Below, piece by piece: positions 42,400 to 51,562 of a stretch of 64,000 nt of DNA. Within the stretch, counting starts at the first letter, position 1. Each line of letters begins with the position of its first letter. The notes under the pieces were generated by a model, which saw only the letters and a program-made list of their open reading frames with translations, was not told the DNA's origin and ran no database searches. A program made the position numbers and the translations under genes. The stretch is from Hominimerdicola alba (GTDB lineage Bacteria; Bacillota; Clostridia; Oscillospirales; Ruminococcaceae), in the NCBI RefSeq assembly GCF_900112155.1, contig NZ_FOKQ01000024.1, positions 1 through 64,000 on the forward strand, in the 5' to 3' direction.

Positions 42400-43344
42400 T
42401 CATTTCTCCATTATCTGAACAGCTGTCACGACTTCTTCACCACTGCTGTTCTTCTCCACGCTGCATCTTATGATATCGCCCTCGGAGAGCACTTTGAAAT
42501 CAGTTTCCACACCAAGACTTGTTGTGACTTTCGTACCAACGGGTATCCGTATTTCCTCTTTGTCGCCTGTCAGAGTGTACTTGCTGTCCGAACTGCCGCG
42601 GGAACTTTTCTTTTCGTCCCCTGACTTATCCGATCTCTCACCTTTATCCGGCTTCTCGAATCCCTCAGGCATTTTACCCTCAAAATCACTCTTGTCAAAT
42701 CCCTCAGGCATTTTACCCTCAAAATCACTCTTGTCAAATCCCTCGGGCATTTTGCCCTCGAAATCACTCTTGTCGAAGCCCTCAGGCATTTTGCCATCGA
42801 AATCACTCTTATCGAAGCCCTCAGGCATCTTGCCCTCAAAGTCACTCTTGTCGAATCCTTCGGGTATCTTTCCATCAAACTTGCTCTTGTCAAATTTCTC
42901 TGACTTATCCGACGCCTCAACGTCTTCCGATCCGGAAGATCTTTCGGGCTTTTTGCCGCCAAAGCTTTTAGGGTCAAAACCTTCGGGCATTTCTCCGCTG
43001 AAATTACCCGGGTCAAAACCCTCAGGCATCTCACCACTGAAATTACTTGGATCGAAGCCCTCGGGCATATCACCCATATCAGGTCTGCTGTGCTTTTTGG
43101 AGCTTTCGCCCTCTTCACCTTCCTCGGACTTTTCCTTTTTATCCTTGTCCGATCCGCTGTCAGACTTTTCTTCCTCGGCGTTCTCGTTGTAGTTCGCCAG
43201 AAGAAGTACAACATCATTTCCCGATACCGATTCTATCTGTCCGTAGATGTATTCGCCATCAGCTTCCTTTTCAGCAGATTTTCCACAGCCCGAAAGCGAT
43301 GCGAGCATTATGGCAGCCAGTGCCGCCGCAACTATCTTTTTCAT
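42400..43344 (-). CDS. Lipoprotein with PEGF tandem repeats
   Basis: 314 residues. A signal peptide ends in the lipobox LASLSGC (Cys20). After an acidic linker come nine copies of a unit built on PEGF: three with PEGFDP and then a tight run of 13-residue units of the type MPEGFDKSDFEGK. The C-terminal 75 residues (IRIPVGTKVTTSLGVETDFKVL...) look like a small beta-barrel with no family that I know. The same PEGFDPSN phrase occurs in the adaptor at 46312, so it appears to be a shared surface or contact motif of this exporter. Confidence 0.8.
   Translation of the reverse strand: MKKIVAAALAAIMLASLSGCGKSAEKEADGEYIYGQIESVSGNDVVLLLANYNENAEEEKSDSGSDKDKKEKSEEGEEGESSKKHSRPDMGDMPEGFDPSNFSGEMPEGFDPGNFSGEMPEGFDPKSFGGKKPERSSGSEDVEASDKSEKFDKSKFDGKIPEGFDKSDFEGKMPEGFDKSDFDGKMPEGFDKSDFEGKMPEGFDKSDFEGKMPEGFDKSDFEGKMPEGFEKPDKGERSDKSGDEKKSSRGSSDSKYTLTGDKEEIRIPVGTKVTTSLGVETDFKVLSEGDIIRCSVEKNSSGEEVVTAVQIMEK
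42650..42873. repeat. Tandem array of 39-bp units inside the lipoprotein gene
   Basis: Nearly identical 39-base units encode the 13-residue PEGFDKSDFEGKM repeat. Units differ mainly at third codon positions. Length variation by slippage is likely. Confidence 0.85.
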
Positions 43345-43360
43345 AACGAATTACTCCTTA

Positions 43361-44785
43361 TCATTCAGCTGACAATGCTTCAACAGGTACAAGCTTTGAA
43401 GCTTTCCATGCGGGGTAGAATCCGAATACAGTACCTGTCACAAGTGAGAAAGCGAGAGCGATCAACGCGCCCGATGCCGACATTTCAAGTCTCAGCCCGA
43501 AGTTAGATATCACAGGGCTGACTGCGATGCTCACCAGAACACCTATAACTCCGCCTATAAGGCTCATGCAGCAGGCTTCCATCATGAATTCCAGAAGAAT
43601 ATCTCTGCGTGAACCGCCCAGAGCTTTCAGTATACCAATTTCTTCTGTGCGCTCTTTTACCGAAACGAACAGCACGTTCATTATGCCGATACCGCCGATT
43701 ATGAATACTATGGAAGCCATAGCGGTAAGCATGAGGGTCAGTGTTCTGTTGGACTTGTTTGCAGCTTCCATCTTGCTGCCCGCATCGGATATTGTGAAAT
43801 CAGCCTCAGGATGAGCCACTGCCAGTGCAGTTTTCACGTTTTCGGTAACGGCATCGATGTTATCAACGTCCTCTGCAATGACTGTTATAGTCGGGCTGAT
43901 ATCACTGCCCGTCAGGTACTTTATACCTGTGGAATAGGGAATGAATATGGCATCGTCTGCGCTTATGCCCGCTTCCACTGTGCCCTGTTCTGCAAGAACT
44001 CCGCCCACCGTGTAGGGACGGTCATCGATGTAGACCAGGCTGTCATAAGCATCCTCGGCACTGCCGAAGATCTTCTTTGCCGCGCTGTATCCCAGCACAC
44101 ATACCTTGTTCTTGTTCTCGTTGTCAGAATCGCTGATATAATCGCCGAACATCATTGTAAGATTGCTCATCTCAGCGTAATTCGAGAGAGTTCCCGCAAC
44201 GGTGTAGGACTCTGTTTCCTCGATATTTCCGCCGTAGATATCCTGCTTTGTTGTGTAGCTTATTGTAGCATCGCTCAGTCCCGGGACGTTTGTTGTGATA
44301 TCATCCATATCCTCGGTGGAAAGGGTTATCTTCTCCGAATTTTTCGTGTCACTGCTTCCGCCGAACATTGAACCGAATCCGGGGAATGAGAATCCGCCGC
44401 TTCTGTCACCGGAAGGTTTGCCGTCTTTTCCCGATGAACCATTTCCCGAAAAGCTTGGCATTGCGCTCATCTGCGAGAAGTCAGGCATATTTCCGCCTGA
44501 GAAGCTTGGTCTTTCACCGCTTCCGCCTTTTGAAGAACCTCCCGAAGACCCTCCGCCGAATGGGAATCCCGAGGAAGTCTGCGCCTGTTCATAGCTTATA
44601 TCCAGCGCACCTGCGTTCAGGTTGCGGAACTGTTCTGCCACATCAGCCTTGCCGCCGCGGCCTATGGCGATAACACAGACTATCGTAGCTGCACCCACAA
44701 CAATGCCTATGGAAGTCAGCAGTACCTTGAATTTGTTCTGTATCAGATTCAGCCTGACAAGATTGAGTATCTCCGATATCCGCAT
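43361..44785 (-). CDS. MacB-like ABC exporter permease with Gly/Ser/Met-rich insert
   Basis: 474 residues. The first helix is at about residues 18-42 (KVLLTSIGIVVGAATIVCVIAIGRG). It is followed by an unusual low-complexity stretch (about 70-150) full of Gly, Ser, Phe, Pro and Met, then the MacB core domain. Three C-terminal helices surround the phrase GIGIMNVLFVSVKERTEEIGILKALGG. The insert is absent from the other MacB permease in this window (26969). It lies two bases from the adaptor gene at 44787. Confidence 0.92.
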   Translation of the reverse strand: MRISEILNLVRLNLIQNKFKVLLTSIGIVVGAATIVCVIAIGRGGKADVAEQFRNLNAGALDISYEQAQTSSGFPFGGGSSGGSSKGGSGERPSFSGGNMPDFSQMSAMPSFSGNGSSGKDGKPSGDRSGGFSFPGFGSMFGGSSDTKNSEKITLSTEDMDDITTNVPGLSDATISYTTKQDIYGGNIEETESYTVAGTLSNYAEMSNLTMMFGDYISDSDNENKNKVCVLGYSAAKKIFGSAEDAYDSLVYIDDRPYTVGGVLAEQGTVEAGISADDAIFIPYSTGIKYLTGSDISPTITVIAEDVDNIDAVTENVKTALAVAHPEADFTISDAGSKMEAANKSNRTLTLMLTAMASIVFIIGGIGIMNVLFVSVKERTEEIGILKALGGSRRDILLEFMMEACCMSLIGGVIGVLVSIAVSPVISNFGLRLEMSASGALIALAFSLVTGTVFGFYPAWKASKLVPVEALSAE

Positions 44786-44786
44786 A

Positions 44787-46310
44787 TCACTGCACCTTGC
44801 CCTTTATCAGAAGTGTATCACCCTCGGAAACGCCCTCTATCTCGGCAATATTGCCGTTGGAGAATCCCACCTCGACTTTCACCTTTTCTTCTCCGCCGTC
44901 CTTCTGCTTTCTCAGAACATAGCTCTCGGTGCCCTCGGTGGTAACTGCCTTATTGGATACATAAAGAACGTCCTTTTCCTGCTTGGTGATGAATGTCACA
45001 TTAGCGGTCATTCCCGAAAGAAGTGTCTCGGGGAAGCTTGTTACAACTACCGTAACGGGGTAGCTTACTGTTGCGGAATTTCCGCTGGTAGATGATGAAC
45101 CTATCTCAGAAACATATCCCTCGAAGACTTCATCGGGGTATGAAAGAAAATCGATATCAACCGTATCGTCTATGTTCACAACCGAGATATCGTCCTCAGT
45201 GACATTCACGGTAACGGTTATGCTCTCAGCATCCGCATAGCTTGCTATTGCTGTTTCCGAACTCAGAGTATCTCCCGAAGCGTAGCCAACACCCGTAATA
45301 GTGCCGCTGTATTCCGCAAGTATATTGCCGTCTGCGATATACTCTTCAAAAGCTTCAAGGTCGGCTTTCGCATCATCAACAGCCTGCTGTGCTTCTTCCG
45401 CCGCAGAACCCACATCATTCACCGATACATCGTAAAGATCCTTTGCGTTCTCTAAATACATCACCGCTTCATCGTAAGCCTGCTTTGCCGCAAGTTCGTC
45501 CGATGCGCGGGAGCTTTCAGCGGATTTTATCTGTGCTTTCAGACTGCTTATCTGCGTAGCCAGCTGCGAGAGCTGTTTGTCATCTGTGCAGTTGGCATAA
45601 TCGTTGTTGGCATCGTTCAGCTGTTCATAAAGATCATTGATATTCTGGGCGATCTCGTCCATAGTAGCATTGTATACAGCTTCCGCGTTATTGCCCTCGG
45701 ATATGCGGGTATCGTAATCAAACTTCGCCGAAAGTTTGGTCTCGCTCTCTTCTATCTGAGCCTGTTTGAGCGCAAGTTCAGCATCATTTACAGCTTCTGT
45801 CACCTTTGCACGGGCTTCTTCGATGCTCTCCTGAGTTATGGTCATTATCACATCGCCTTTATTTACGCTCTGGCCCTCGGTTATCAGCACCTCGTCCACA
45901 ACAAGCTCAACGGAAGATGATTCTGACTGGGAAGAAACGCTGGTGGAACCGATGCCGCCTTTGCCGCCGCTCATTCCTCCGCCCATACCACTCATGCCGC
46001 CCATTCCGGACATACCGCCCATGCTCATCCCACCGCCTGAGCCGCCTGCGGAACCTCCGCCAGAACCGCTTTCAACCGAAGCCGAAAGGCTGGTGGAAGT
46101 CAGCACAAGATCATAGGTCTGTTCCAGTGATTCAACGCTAATAGCCGCACTTTCGGTAACGCCCGCGGTAACATTTCCGCGTTCAACCGTTACTTCCTTT
46201 GCAATTTCCTCTGCACTGCTGCTTATCACCGATTTTTTATAAGATGTATATCCGTAAAAAGAACCGCCTGCAAGCAGTACAGCCAGTATTCCCGCAACGA
46301 TCTTTTTCAT
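44787..46310 (-). CDS. HlyD/MacA-type adaptor protein 2
   Basis: A 507-residue adaptor. N-terminal anchor (IVAGILAVLLAGGSFYGYTSY), lipoyl-like half, a Gly/Met/Ser-rich insert (GGGSAGGSGGGMSMGGMSGM and following, about 90-130), a long coiled-coil hairpin (about 165-300), second lipoyl half (AEYSGTITGVGYASGDTLS) and beta-barrel end. I start at ATG 46310, after AGAAAGGAAAATTGAT. The longer frame to 46457 would overlap the previous gene by about 145 bases and lacks a ribosome site. Confidence 0.88.
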   Translation of the reverse strand: MKKIVAGILAVLLAGGSFYGYTSYKKSVISSSAEEIAKEVTVERGNVTAGVTESAAISVESLEQTYDLVLTSTSLSASVESGSGGGSAGGSGGGMSMGGMSGMGGMSGMGGGMSGGKGGIGSTSVSSQSESSSVELVVDEVLITEGQSVNKGDVIMTITQESIEEARAKVTEAVNDAELALKQAQIEESETKLSAKFDYDTRISEGNNAEAVYNATMDEIAQNINDLYEQLNDANNDYANCTDDKQLSQLATQISSLKAQIKSAESSRASDELAAKQAYDEAVMYLENAKDLYDVSVNDVGSAAEEAQQAVDDAKADLEAFEEYIADGNILAEYSGTITGVGYASGDTLSSETAIASYADAESITVTVNVTEDDISVVNIDDTVDIDFLSYPDEVFEGYVSEIGSSSTSGNSATVSYPVTVVVTSFPETLLSGMTANVTFITKQEKDVLYVSNKAVTTEGTESYVLRKQKDGGEEKVKVEVGFSNGNIAEIEGVSEGDTLLIKGKVQ

Positions 46311-46311
46311 A

Positions 46312-48312
46312 TCAATTTTCCTTTCTGTTGATGAAGTCAGGTATGTTTGATGGGTCAAATCCTTCAGGCATATCTCCGCCGAAGCCTGGGAATCCGCGGG
46401 AACCTCTGTCCTCGCCGCTTTCTCCCTCTGAACTGTCCTTGAAATCCGAAAGTTCATTCATGCTGATGTTTCCCGAGTTGAAATAAACGTTCACCGATTC
46501 ACCCGAGTAGAGGCTTGCGCCTTCATCAGCCGAGACTGTAACATTGAAACGAACATCTGCAAGGCTGTTTACCGTGCCCTCGGAGATAGCTGTTATCTTG
46601 CCGTTTGCTATACCCGTTTCCGATGAGTATATCATAACGCTGTCACCTATGGTGATCTTCGTCACATCGTTCTGGTCAAGTTCAACTGTTGTAACGTAGC
46701 TGGTCTCATCGATGTAGTATACATAAGCAGAGGTCAGCCCCGCACTTCTGCCTTCCTGCCATTCCGCCGAGTATATGATACCGTCGCGGTCGGCATTTAT
46801 GTATCCGTCAGCAAGCTCCGTCTCGAAAATGCTGAGGTTCTCTTTTGCAGTATCGTAAGCTGTCTGTGCTTCTTCAAGTTCATCTTCAAGTGTTGAACAG
46901 GTTATCTCGTAATGATACTCTGCATTCTCACCCGAAGCGCTGTTGGTGTCATAAGAATTCTGAAGCTCCAGTTTGTCGCTTTCGTAGGAAAGTGAAAGTG
47001 AATTGTACTCCGAGCGCAGTTTTGTAATATTGCTCTTAGCCTGTGAAAGTGAAGATTCCAGCAAGCTTATCTCTTTTTCAATGGTCTTTATACTGCTCTG
47101 CCTTTCCTCAATTGCCGAACTATATTCACTTAACTGTCGGGAGATATCACTGTATGTGCTCTCGGTTTCTTTCAGCGTTCCTTCTGCTTTTTCGCAGTCA
47201 GATCTTTTCTGCTCGTATTCTTCGCAAGCCTGATCGTAAAGCTCTTTAAGCGCCTCTGTCACCTTGGCAGATGCGTATTCCTCGGGGTCAATGGCGACTT
47301 CCTGTTTTTCAGGTTCTTGCTTCTGTTTTTCGGTTTCTTCCGTGGCAGGAGCCTGTGAATCATAGCTCCTGGAGCTCATAATCATTCCGCCAGAAAATCT
47401 TCCGCCTGAAAAACCACCCTCGGGCATATCACCTGACGGCATCTCACCATCGGGCATATTTTCTCCCGAGCCATGGGAATCAGCGGGGATATCCGTTTTA
47501 ACGTATTCTTCCATTGGGGAGAGTTTGCTGTTTTCGTCGTTTATGCCCAGCGCCTTTTCAAAATAGCCTACAACACCCTCAGCTGATTTGTAATCGCTTC
47601 TTGCATTGTCATAGCTCTTTGAAGCTGAATCATAAGCCGACTTCGCCGAGTTGTACTCATTCTGTATGTTGTCCTTTTCATACTGAAGATCATCGATCTC
47701 AGCCTGTAAGGAATTTATCTGCGCCTGATACTGAGATATCTGGGACGGCGTATTTGCCACCGTTGACGATGCCTTTGTGTATTCGTCATAAGCTTCCTGC
47801 AAAGCGCTGTCCAGCGAACTTACGCTGTCGTTGAATTCCTGCTCAGCGGTTTCACCCAGCAGAGTTTCCGATTCCAAAAGCGCCTTAGCCTTGTTCTGCT
47901 CCACATTATAAGATGTCTTTTTATCCAGCAGAGTATTGCTAGCTGATGAAAGCTCGCTTTGAAGAGTTTTCTTGGCTTTTTCAATGCTTTCATCGGTGAG
48001 CTTGTAAAGCTCCGTACCCTCGCTTACGCTTTCGCCCGAGCTTACAAGGACTTCTTCCACCGTAAGCTTTGCCGAGCTGTTTTTTATACCCAGCGTTGCT
48101 TCAAGCTGTGAGGAACTTACCGTGCCCCCTGCGCTGATAGTGTCATCTTTTTTCGGAGAGGTCACTTCCGTCTGGGATTTATCTTCCTGTGTATAGCTGT
48201 TTTTTGCTGAAAAAGTTGTCATCAATCCCACCGAGCTTCCTGCTATCAGCAGCACAGCACAAATGCCGGCAGTAAGACGTTTTCCTTTCAGTATTTCATT
48301 CCTGGTCTTCAT
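46312..48312 (-). CDS. HlyD/MacA-type adaptor protein 1 with extended coiled coil
   Basis: A 666-residue adaptor, first gene of the operon. N-terminal anchor (LTAGICAVLLIAGSSVGLM), lipoyl-like half (TVEEVLVSSGESVSEGTELYKL), and two long coiled-coil regions (about 95-260 and 340-500). Between these lies a segment with MPDGEMPSGDMPEGGFSGG. The C-terminal beta-barrel ends with DMPEGFDPSNIPDF, the same motif as in the lipoprotein at 42400. Two adaptors in one operon suggest a mixed adaptor assembly. AAAGGAGC precedes ATG 48312. Confidence 0.88.
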   Translation of the reverse strand: MKTRNEILKGKRLTAGICAVLLIAGSSVGLMTTFSAKNSYTQEDKSQTEVTSPKKDDTISAGGTVSSSQLEATLGIKNSSAKLTVEEVLVSSGESVSEGTELYKLTDESIEKAKKTLQSELSSASNTLLDKKTSYNVEQNKAKALLESETLLGETAEQEFNDSVSSLDSALQEAYDEYTKASSTVANTPSQISQYQAQINSLQAEIDDLQYEKDNIQNEYNSAKSAYDSASKSYDNARSDYKSAEGVVGYFEKALGINDENSKLSPMEEYVKTDIPADSHGSGENMPDGEMPSGDMPEGGFSGGRFSGGMIMSSRSYDSQAPATEETEKQKQEPEKQEVAIDPEEYASAKVTEALKELYDQACEEYEQKRSDCEKAEGTLKETESTYSDISRQLSEYSSAIEERQSSIKTIEKEISLLESSLSQAKSNITKLRSEYNSLSLSYESDKLELQNSYDTNSASGENAEYHYEITCSTLEDELEEAQTAYDTAKENLSIFETELADGYINADRDGIIYSAEWQEGRSAGLTSAYVYYIDETSYVTTVELDQNDVTKITIGDSVMIYSSETGIANGKITAISEGTVNSLADVRFNVTVSADEGASLYSGESVNVYFNSGNISMNELSDFKDSSEGESGEDRGSRGFPGFGGDMPEGFDPSNIPDFINRKEN

Positions 48313-48356
48313 ATCCGTGCTCCTTTTTTAAAAGAGAATTCCTTCTTCATACTTTG

Positions 48357-48456
48357 GCATAGGCTCACACGCAGACTGAGTAATGCGCGCTTAGCTGTCC
48401 GCGTGTGGTTTATCCTATGCTCAGATTATACAACTTTACGCTGAATTGATGCTGAA
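48357..48456 (-). promoter_or_regulatory. Promoter, activator box and 5' hairpin of the exporter operon
   Basis: On the minus strand TTCAGC (48456-48451), five bases, TTCAGC (48445-48440), then nine bases to the -10 box TATAAT (48430-48425). There is no good -35, as in activator-dependent promoters, and the 11-base period is that of OmpR/PhoB-type sites. The transcript would begin near 48418 with a long hairpin: GCATAGG/CCTATGC (48357-48363/48414-48420) outside and CACACGC/GCGTGTG inside. Confidence 0.65.
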
Positions 48457-48559
48457 AACGAGTGTGTATAAAGTAAGGTAACGGTGAAAAATATGTGAAA
48501 ACATTTTACTTAATACCCCGGATTTTTCAGTCGGCCTGCTTCATCGTCTGAAAATGCAA

Positions 48560-48590
48560 AAGCACCGACATCTAAAAAATGTCGGTGCTT
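48560..48590 (-). terminator. Terminator after metG
   Basis: AAGCACCGACAT (48560-48571) pairs perfectly with ATGTCGGTGCTT (48579-48590). On the minus strand it is followed by TTGCATTTTC. It lies about 100 bases after the metG stop. Confidence 0.75.
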
Positions 48591-48690
48591 TGTGATCAGT
48601 TGTTTAATTTATTGCTATGTCGCTTTTGTGCCTTGAATGAAGGGATCTTCCTTGGAAGTTCTCGCTCAAGTGTTTTTTATGAAAATGCCC

Positions 48691-50706
48691 TTACTTCTCC
48701 GCCGTCTCAAACTGGCTCTCGTGACGAGTAAAGAAGTCCGTTCTCGGAGGCAGGAATTTCAGCTTATGATCTTCTCCAACGTAGAATGTCAGCGGTTCAA
48801 AGATGTTATCCCAGCTCCAGATCTCTTCACCGACCTGCAGGTACTCACGTACTTTTTCGGTACCAAAGGGTGCCATCGGATGCAGCAGCACAGCGGCGAT
48901 CTTTATCATATAGAACAGGTCTGCCAGTGCCTGCGAAAGCTCCTCAGCGGGAGTATCTTCCTTGATGGTCTTAGCCATGTACTTGCTGCCGTTTCTGATA
49001 TAGCTGTCCAGCACGTAGGTGCACTGATGGAATGCGAACTTCGACATATGTCTTTCGTAATCCAGCACAGCCTTTTTGCCCTCAGCAAGTATCTGCTCGC
49101 TGGGGGTGTTGGAAGGCATTACGCCGTCAAAATGCTTCTGTGTGGTATAGAAAGCGGTACGCACCATTCTGTTGTATACGTTTGAAAGCAGCAGACCGTC
49201 CTTGACAACTGGATCAGCATCCTCAGGCTTTGCATCGGGATTGTAGGGCTTGGGCATGAAGCTTACCGACCTCTGACCCAGTCCCAGACCAAGCCAGTGC
49301 ATACGAAGCTGTTCGGGGGTATAGAAGTTCAGCAGGTCGTCAGCCATGGGGGGCTTAACAGCGCCTGAGCTTGAAGCCTTTTTATCAAGGAAAAGAATGT
49401 GATGGTTAGCGATAATGGTTGGCATCTGCATCTCGCCCTCAGCGGGGTCGGCAGTCTTCACATCGGATTCCTGCTGTGCCATCCACATTGCAGGCTCAGC
49501 GATACCGTAGAAATAGATATTGTCCTGTCCGATGAACTGGTAAACGCCGCTTTCTTTGCTGCACCAGTAGTTCTTCCACTCATCTCTGCTTCTGCCCTGC
49601 TGTTCAAGGTAGGTCTGGGTGAATGAGATAGGTGCCCACAGGGATTCAGGCCATACCCAAACGGTCAGACCCTCAACATCGTCCATAACAGGAGCAGGAA
49701 CGCCCCATTCGATGTTGCCTGTCAGTCTGAAAGGTACAAGTGTCTTACCTGTACGGTAGCGGATGCCGTTGTTGACAAGAACTTTAACAGCCTCGTCGCA
49801 GTCGGAAAGTGTCTTGAACTGTACGGTGAAAGAGGGCTTTTTCGGCTCCTCGAAGTACTCGTGCTCGGGCATGGTATCTTTCAGCGAGAGGTACTTTTCC
49901 TCGTACTCGCGCTTGATGTATATAACGGGAGGCTTCAGGAATTCCTCGATGGTCTTGCATACAACCGGACGAACGTCCTTGCGCTTTTTCAGAATCTCTA
50001 TCCAGCTTTTCAGAAGCTCTTCGTAATCTCTCAGCTTGAAATACCAGTTTGTAACAGGGCGCATTGAAGGCTTTTCACCTGTAAGTGTGCTGACAGGGTC
50101 GATGAGGTTCTCGGGCATATACTGATGACCAAGGTCGCATTCGTCTGCGTAGCCCTTTTCAGAGGTACAACCCTCGATGGGGCACTTACCGATGACCTGT
50201 CTGCCGTTGAGGAAACAGCCTGCTTTTTCATCATAGAACTGCATGGTGCTTATCTTGTTCAGCTGACCCTTTTTGTAAAGGCTGCTGATGAACCAGTCAG
50301 TGACCTCAGCGTGTATCTCCTTGCTTCTTCCAAGACCCGAAGCCGCGAAGATATCGGGGCAGATGCCGTAGTCATCAAGGGTCTTCTGCTGTTTGTCATG
50401 ATTTCTCTGAACGAAATCGGTGAGCGAACCCTCAAACTCGCCGTCAGCGACTTTCTTTCTCCAGCCCTCAGCGATAGGAGAACCGTAGCAGTCAGTACCG
50501 CCCACGAAGAGAACATTCTCCTTGCCTATCCTGTCGCGGAGAAATCTTGCAAAAGTATCCGCGAAAACGAACATTCCGCCCACATGGCCGAAATGCAGTT
50601 CCTTGTTGCCGTAAGGCATACCGCCCGTAATTACAGCCCTCTTGGGGAATTCGGGACGAGGTATCTCGAAAGGCTTTCCGCCCTCTTTATTCTTTGCCAT
50701 TTTCAT
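48691..50706 (-). CDS. metG: Methionyl-tRNA synthetase-like class I tRNA ligase
   Basis: 671 residues. Class I signature HFGHVGG (HIGH box) near residue 38 and LDKKASSSG (KMSKS box) near residue 445. A zinc knuckle CPIEGC..ADECDLGH lies near 174-193. An anticodon-binding helical domain follows. The HIGH and KMSKS boxes are rather divergent, so it may be a paralogue of the main MetRS; I cannot tell from this window. The start overlaps the end of the upstream gene by 20 bases and the ribosome site is weak (GAAAGAGAT), which suggests coupled translation. Confidence 0.85.
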   Translation of the reverse strand: MKMAKNKEGGKPFEIPRPEFPKRAVITGGMPYGNKELHFGHVGGMFVFADTFARFLRDRIGKENVLFVGGTDCYGSPIAEGWRKKVADGEFEGSLTDFVQRNHDKQQKTLDDYGICPDIFAASGLGRSKEIHAEVTDWFISSLYKKGQLNKISTMQFYDEKAGCFLNGRQVIGKCPIEGCTSEKGYADECDLGHQYMPENLIDPVSTLTGEKPSMRPVTNWYFKLRDYEELLKSWIEILKKRKDVRPVVCKTIEEFLKPPVIYIKREYEEKYLSLKDTMPEHEYFEEPKKPSFTVQFKTLSDCDEAVKVLVNNGIRYRTGKTLVPFRLTGNIEWGVPAPVMDDVEGLTVWVWPESLWAPISFTQTYLEQQGRSRDEWKNYWCSKESGVYQFIGQDNIYFYGIAEPAMWMAQQESDVKTADPAEGEMQMPTIIANHHILFLDKKASSSGAVKPPMADDLLNFYTPEQLRMHWLGLGLGQRSVSFMPKPYNPDAKPEDADPVVKDGLLLSNVYNRMVRTAFYTTQKHFDGVMPSNTPSEQILAEGKKAVLDYERHMSKFAFHQCTYVLDSYIRNGSKYMAKTIKEDTPAEELSQALADLFYMIKIAAVLLHPMAPFGTEKVREYLQVGEEIWSWDNIFEPLTFYVGEDHKLKFLPPRTDFFTRHESQFETAEK

Positions 50707-51202
50707 TCATCTCTTTCATTTTAATTAAATTTGATATATATCGCTTATGCTGATGTCCTTTTATAATAAGAAATACTCCCACCGCAAACGTAACTGCCAG
50801 AAGTATATATGTCAGTATAGTCGTGTGGTGCAGGTAATAAGTAAAAGGCTTTGCTATCTTGCGGTTAATGAATATCGACAGCGGGACACAAGTCACAACT
50901 CCGATGATATGCCATATTATCGCCTTGCGTGAAGCACTGCCGCCCTCAGCTATCAGATCTCTTATACAGGTGATGCTCAAATATGTTGGCACTGATGCAA
51001 ACATAAATATCAGCACTGCAAAAAGCCCACCGGCTTCTCCTACACCACGCATTGACGGTGTCCTTGACGATGTTATCATTACTGTCGTGACTATCACGGG
51101 TAAATATATGCATATACCGCAGGAAATAGTATTCTTGCTTACTTTTCTCAGCAATACCGCCGCTATAAGATACACTGCGGTTGAAACACCTATAAACGTC
51201 AT
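50687..51202 (-). CDS. Membrane protein, unknown
   Basis: 171 residues with about five hydrophobic helices (for example TFIGVSTAVYLIAAVLL, CIYLPVIVTTVMI, GLFAVLIFMFASVPTYL, IIWHIIGVVTCVPLSIFI and ILTYILLAVTFAVGVFLII) and a basic tail. No family is recognised. It lies between the small genes downstream of gltX and metG on the same strand. Confidence 0.65.
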   Translation of the reverse strand: MTFIGVSTAVYLIAAVLLRKVSKNTISCGICIYLPVIVTTVMITSSRTPSMRGVGEAGGLFAVLIFMFASVPTYLSITCIRDLIAEGGSASRKAIIWHIIGVVTCVPLSIFINRKIAKPFTYYLHHTTILTYILLAVTFAVGVFLIIKGHQHKRYISNLIKMKEMNENGKE

Positions 51203-51238
51203 ATTTTAATGTCTCTTCTTTCTTTGGCTCTGTATCTA

Positions 51239-51550
51239 TCAGGGGAATATCTTTCTGCATTTATCTATCTCGGCGCAGTCCTCTTCCGATATAAGTATTT
51301 CTACTGTTTTTGAGAGGTCGTTATCAACTATCCTCTCAGCTTTTATTAGTTCAATGACTTTCTCCGCACCTGTCTCGGCGTTCTCAGTCTCAAGCCACAT
51401 TGCGATTACATCGCCGTCAACGTAATCATAGCCGTTGTCATATACGATGTTGTCTGTATATTCTTCTATCCTCACGGGAAGTGCATAGGTGAGGTCAAGG
51501 TCGGGATTTTCAAGCTTTTCGGGGTCAAACATGATTATTATGGTCTGCAT
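51239..51550 (-). CDS. Small acidic protein, unknown
   Basis: 103 residues, soluble, acidic, beginning MQTIIIMFDPEKLENPDLDL. No recognised motif. AGGAGG lies before ATG 51550. One of four short genes between gltX and metG. Confidence 0.65.
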   Translation of the reverse strand: MQTIIIMFDPEKLENPDLDLTYALPVRIEEYTDNIVYDNGYDYVDGDVIAMWLETENAETGAEKVIELIKAERIVDNDLSKTVEILISEEDCAEIDKCRKIFP

Positions 51551-51562
51551 GATATCCTCCTG

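Noticed and set aside
42470-43192. Rightward 240-residue frame opposite the PEGF lipoprotein gene
   Set aside because: It is a Ser/Pro-rich shadow produced by the 39-bp repeats on the opposite strand; the leftward frame has a signal peptide, lipobox and operon context.
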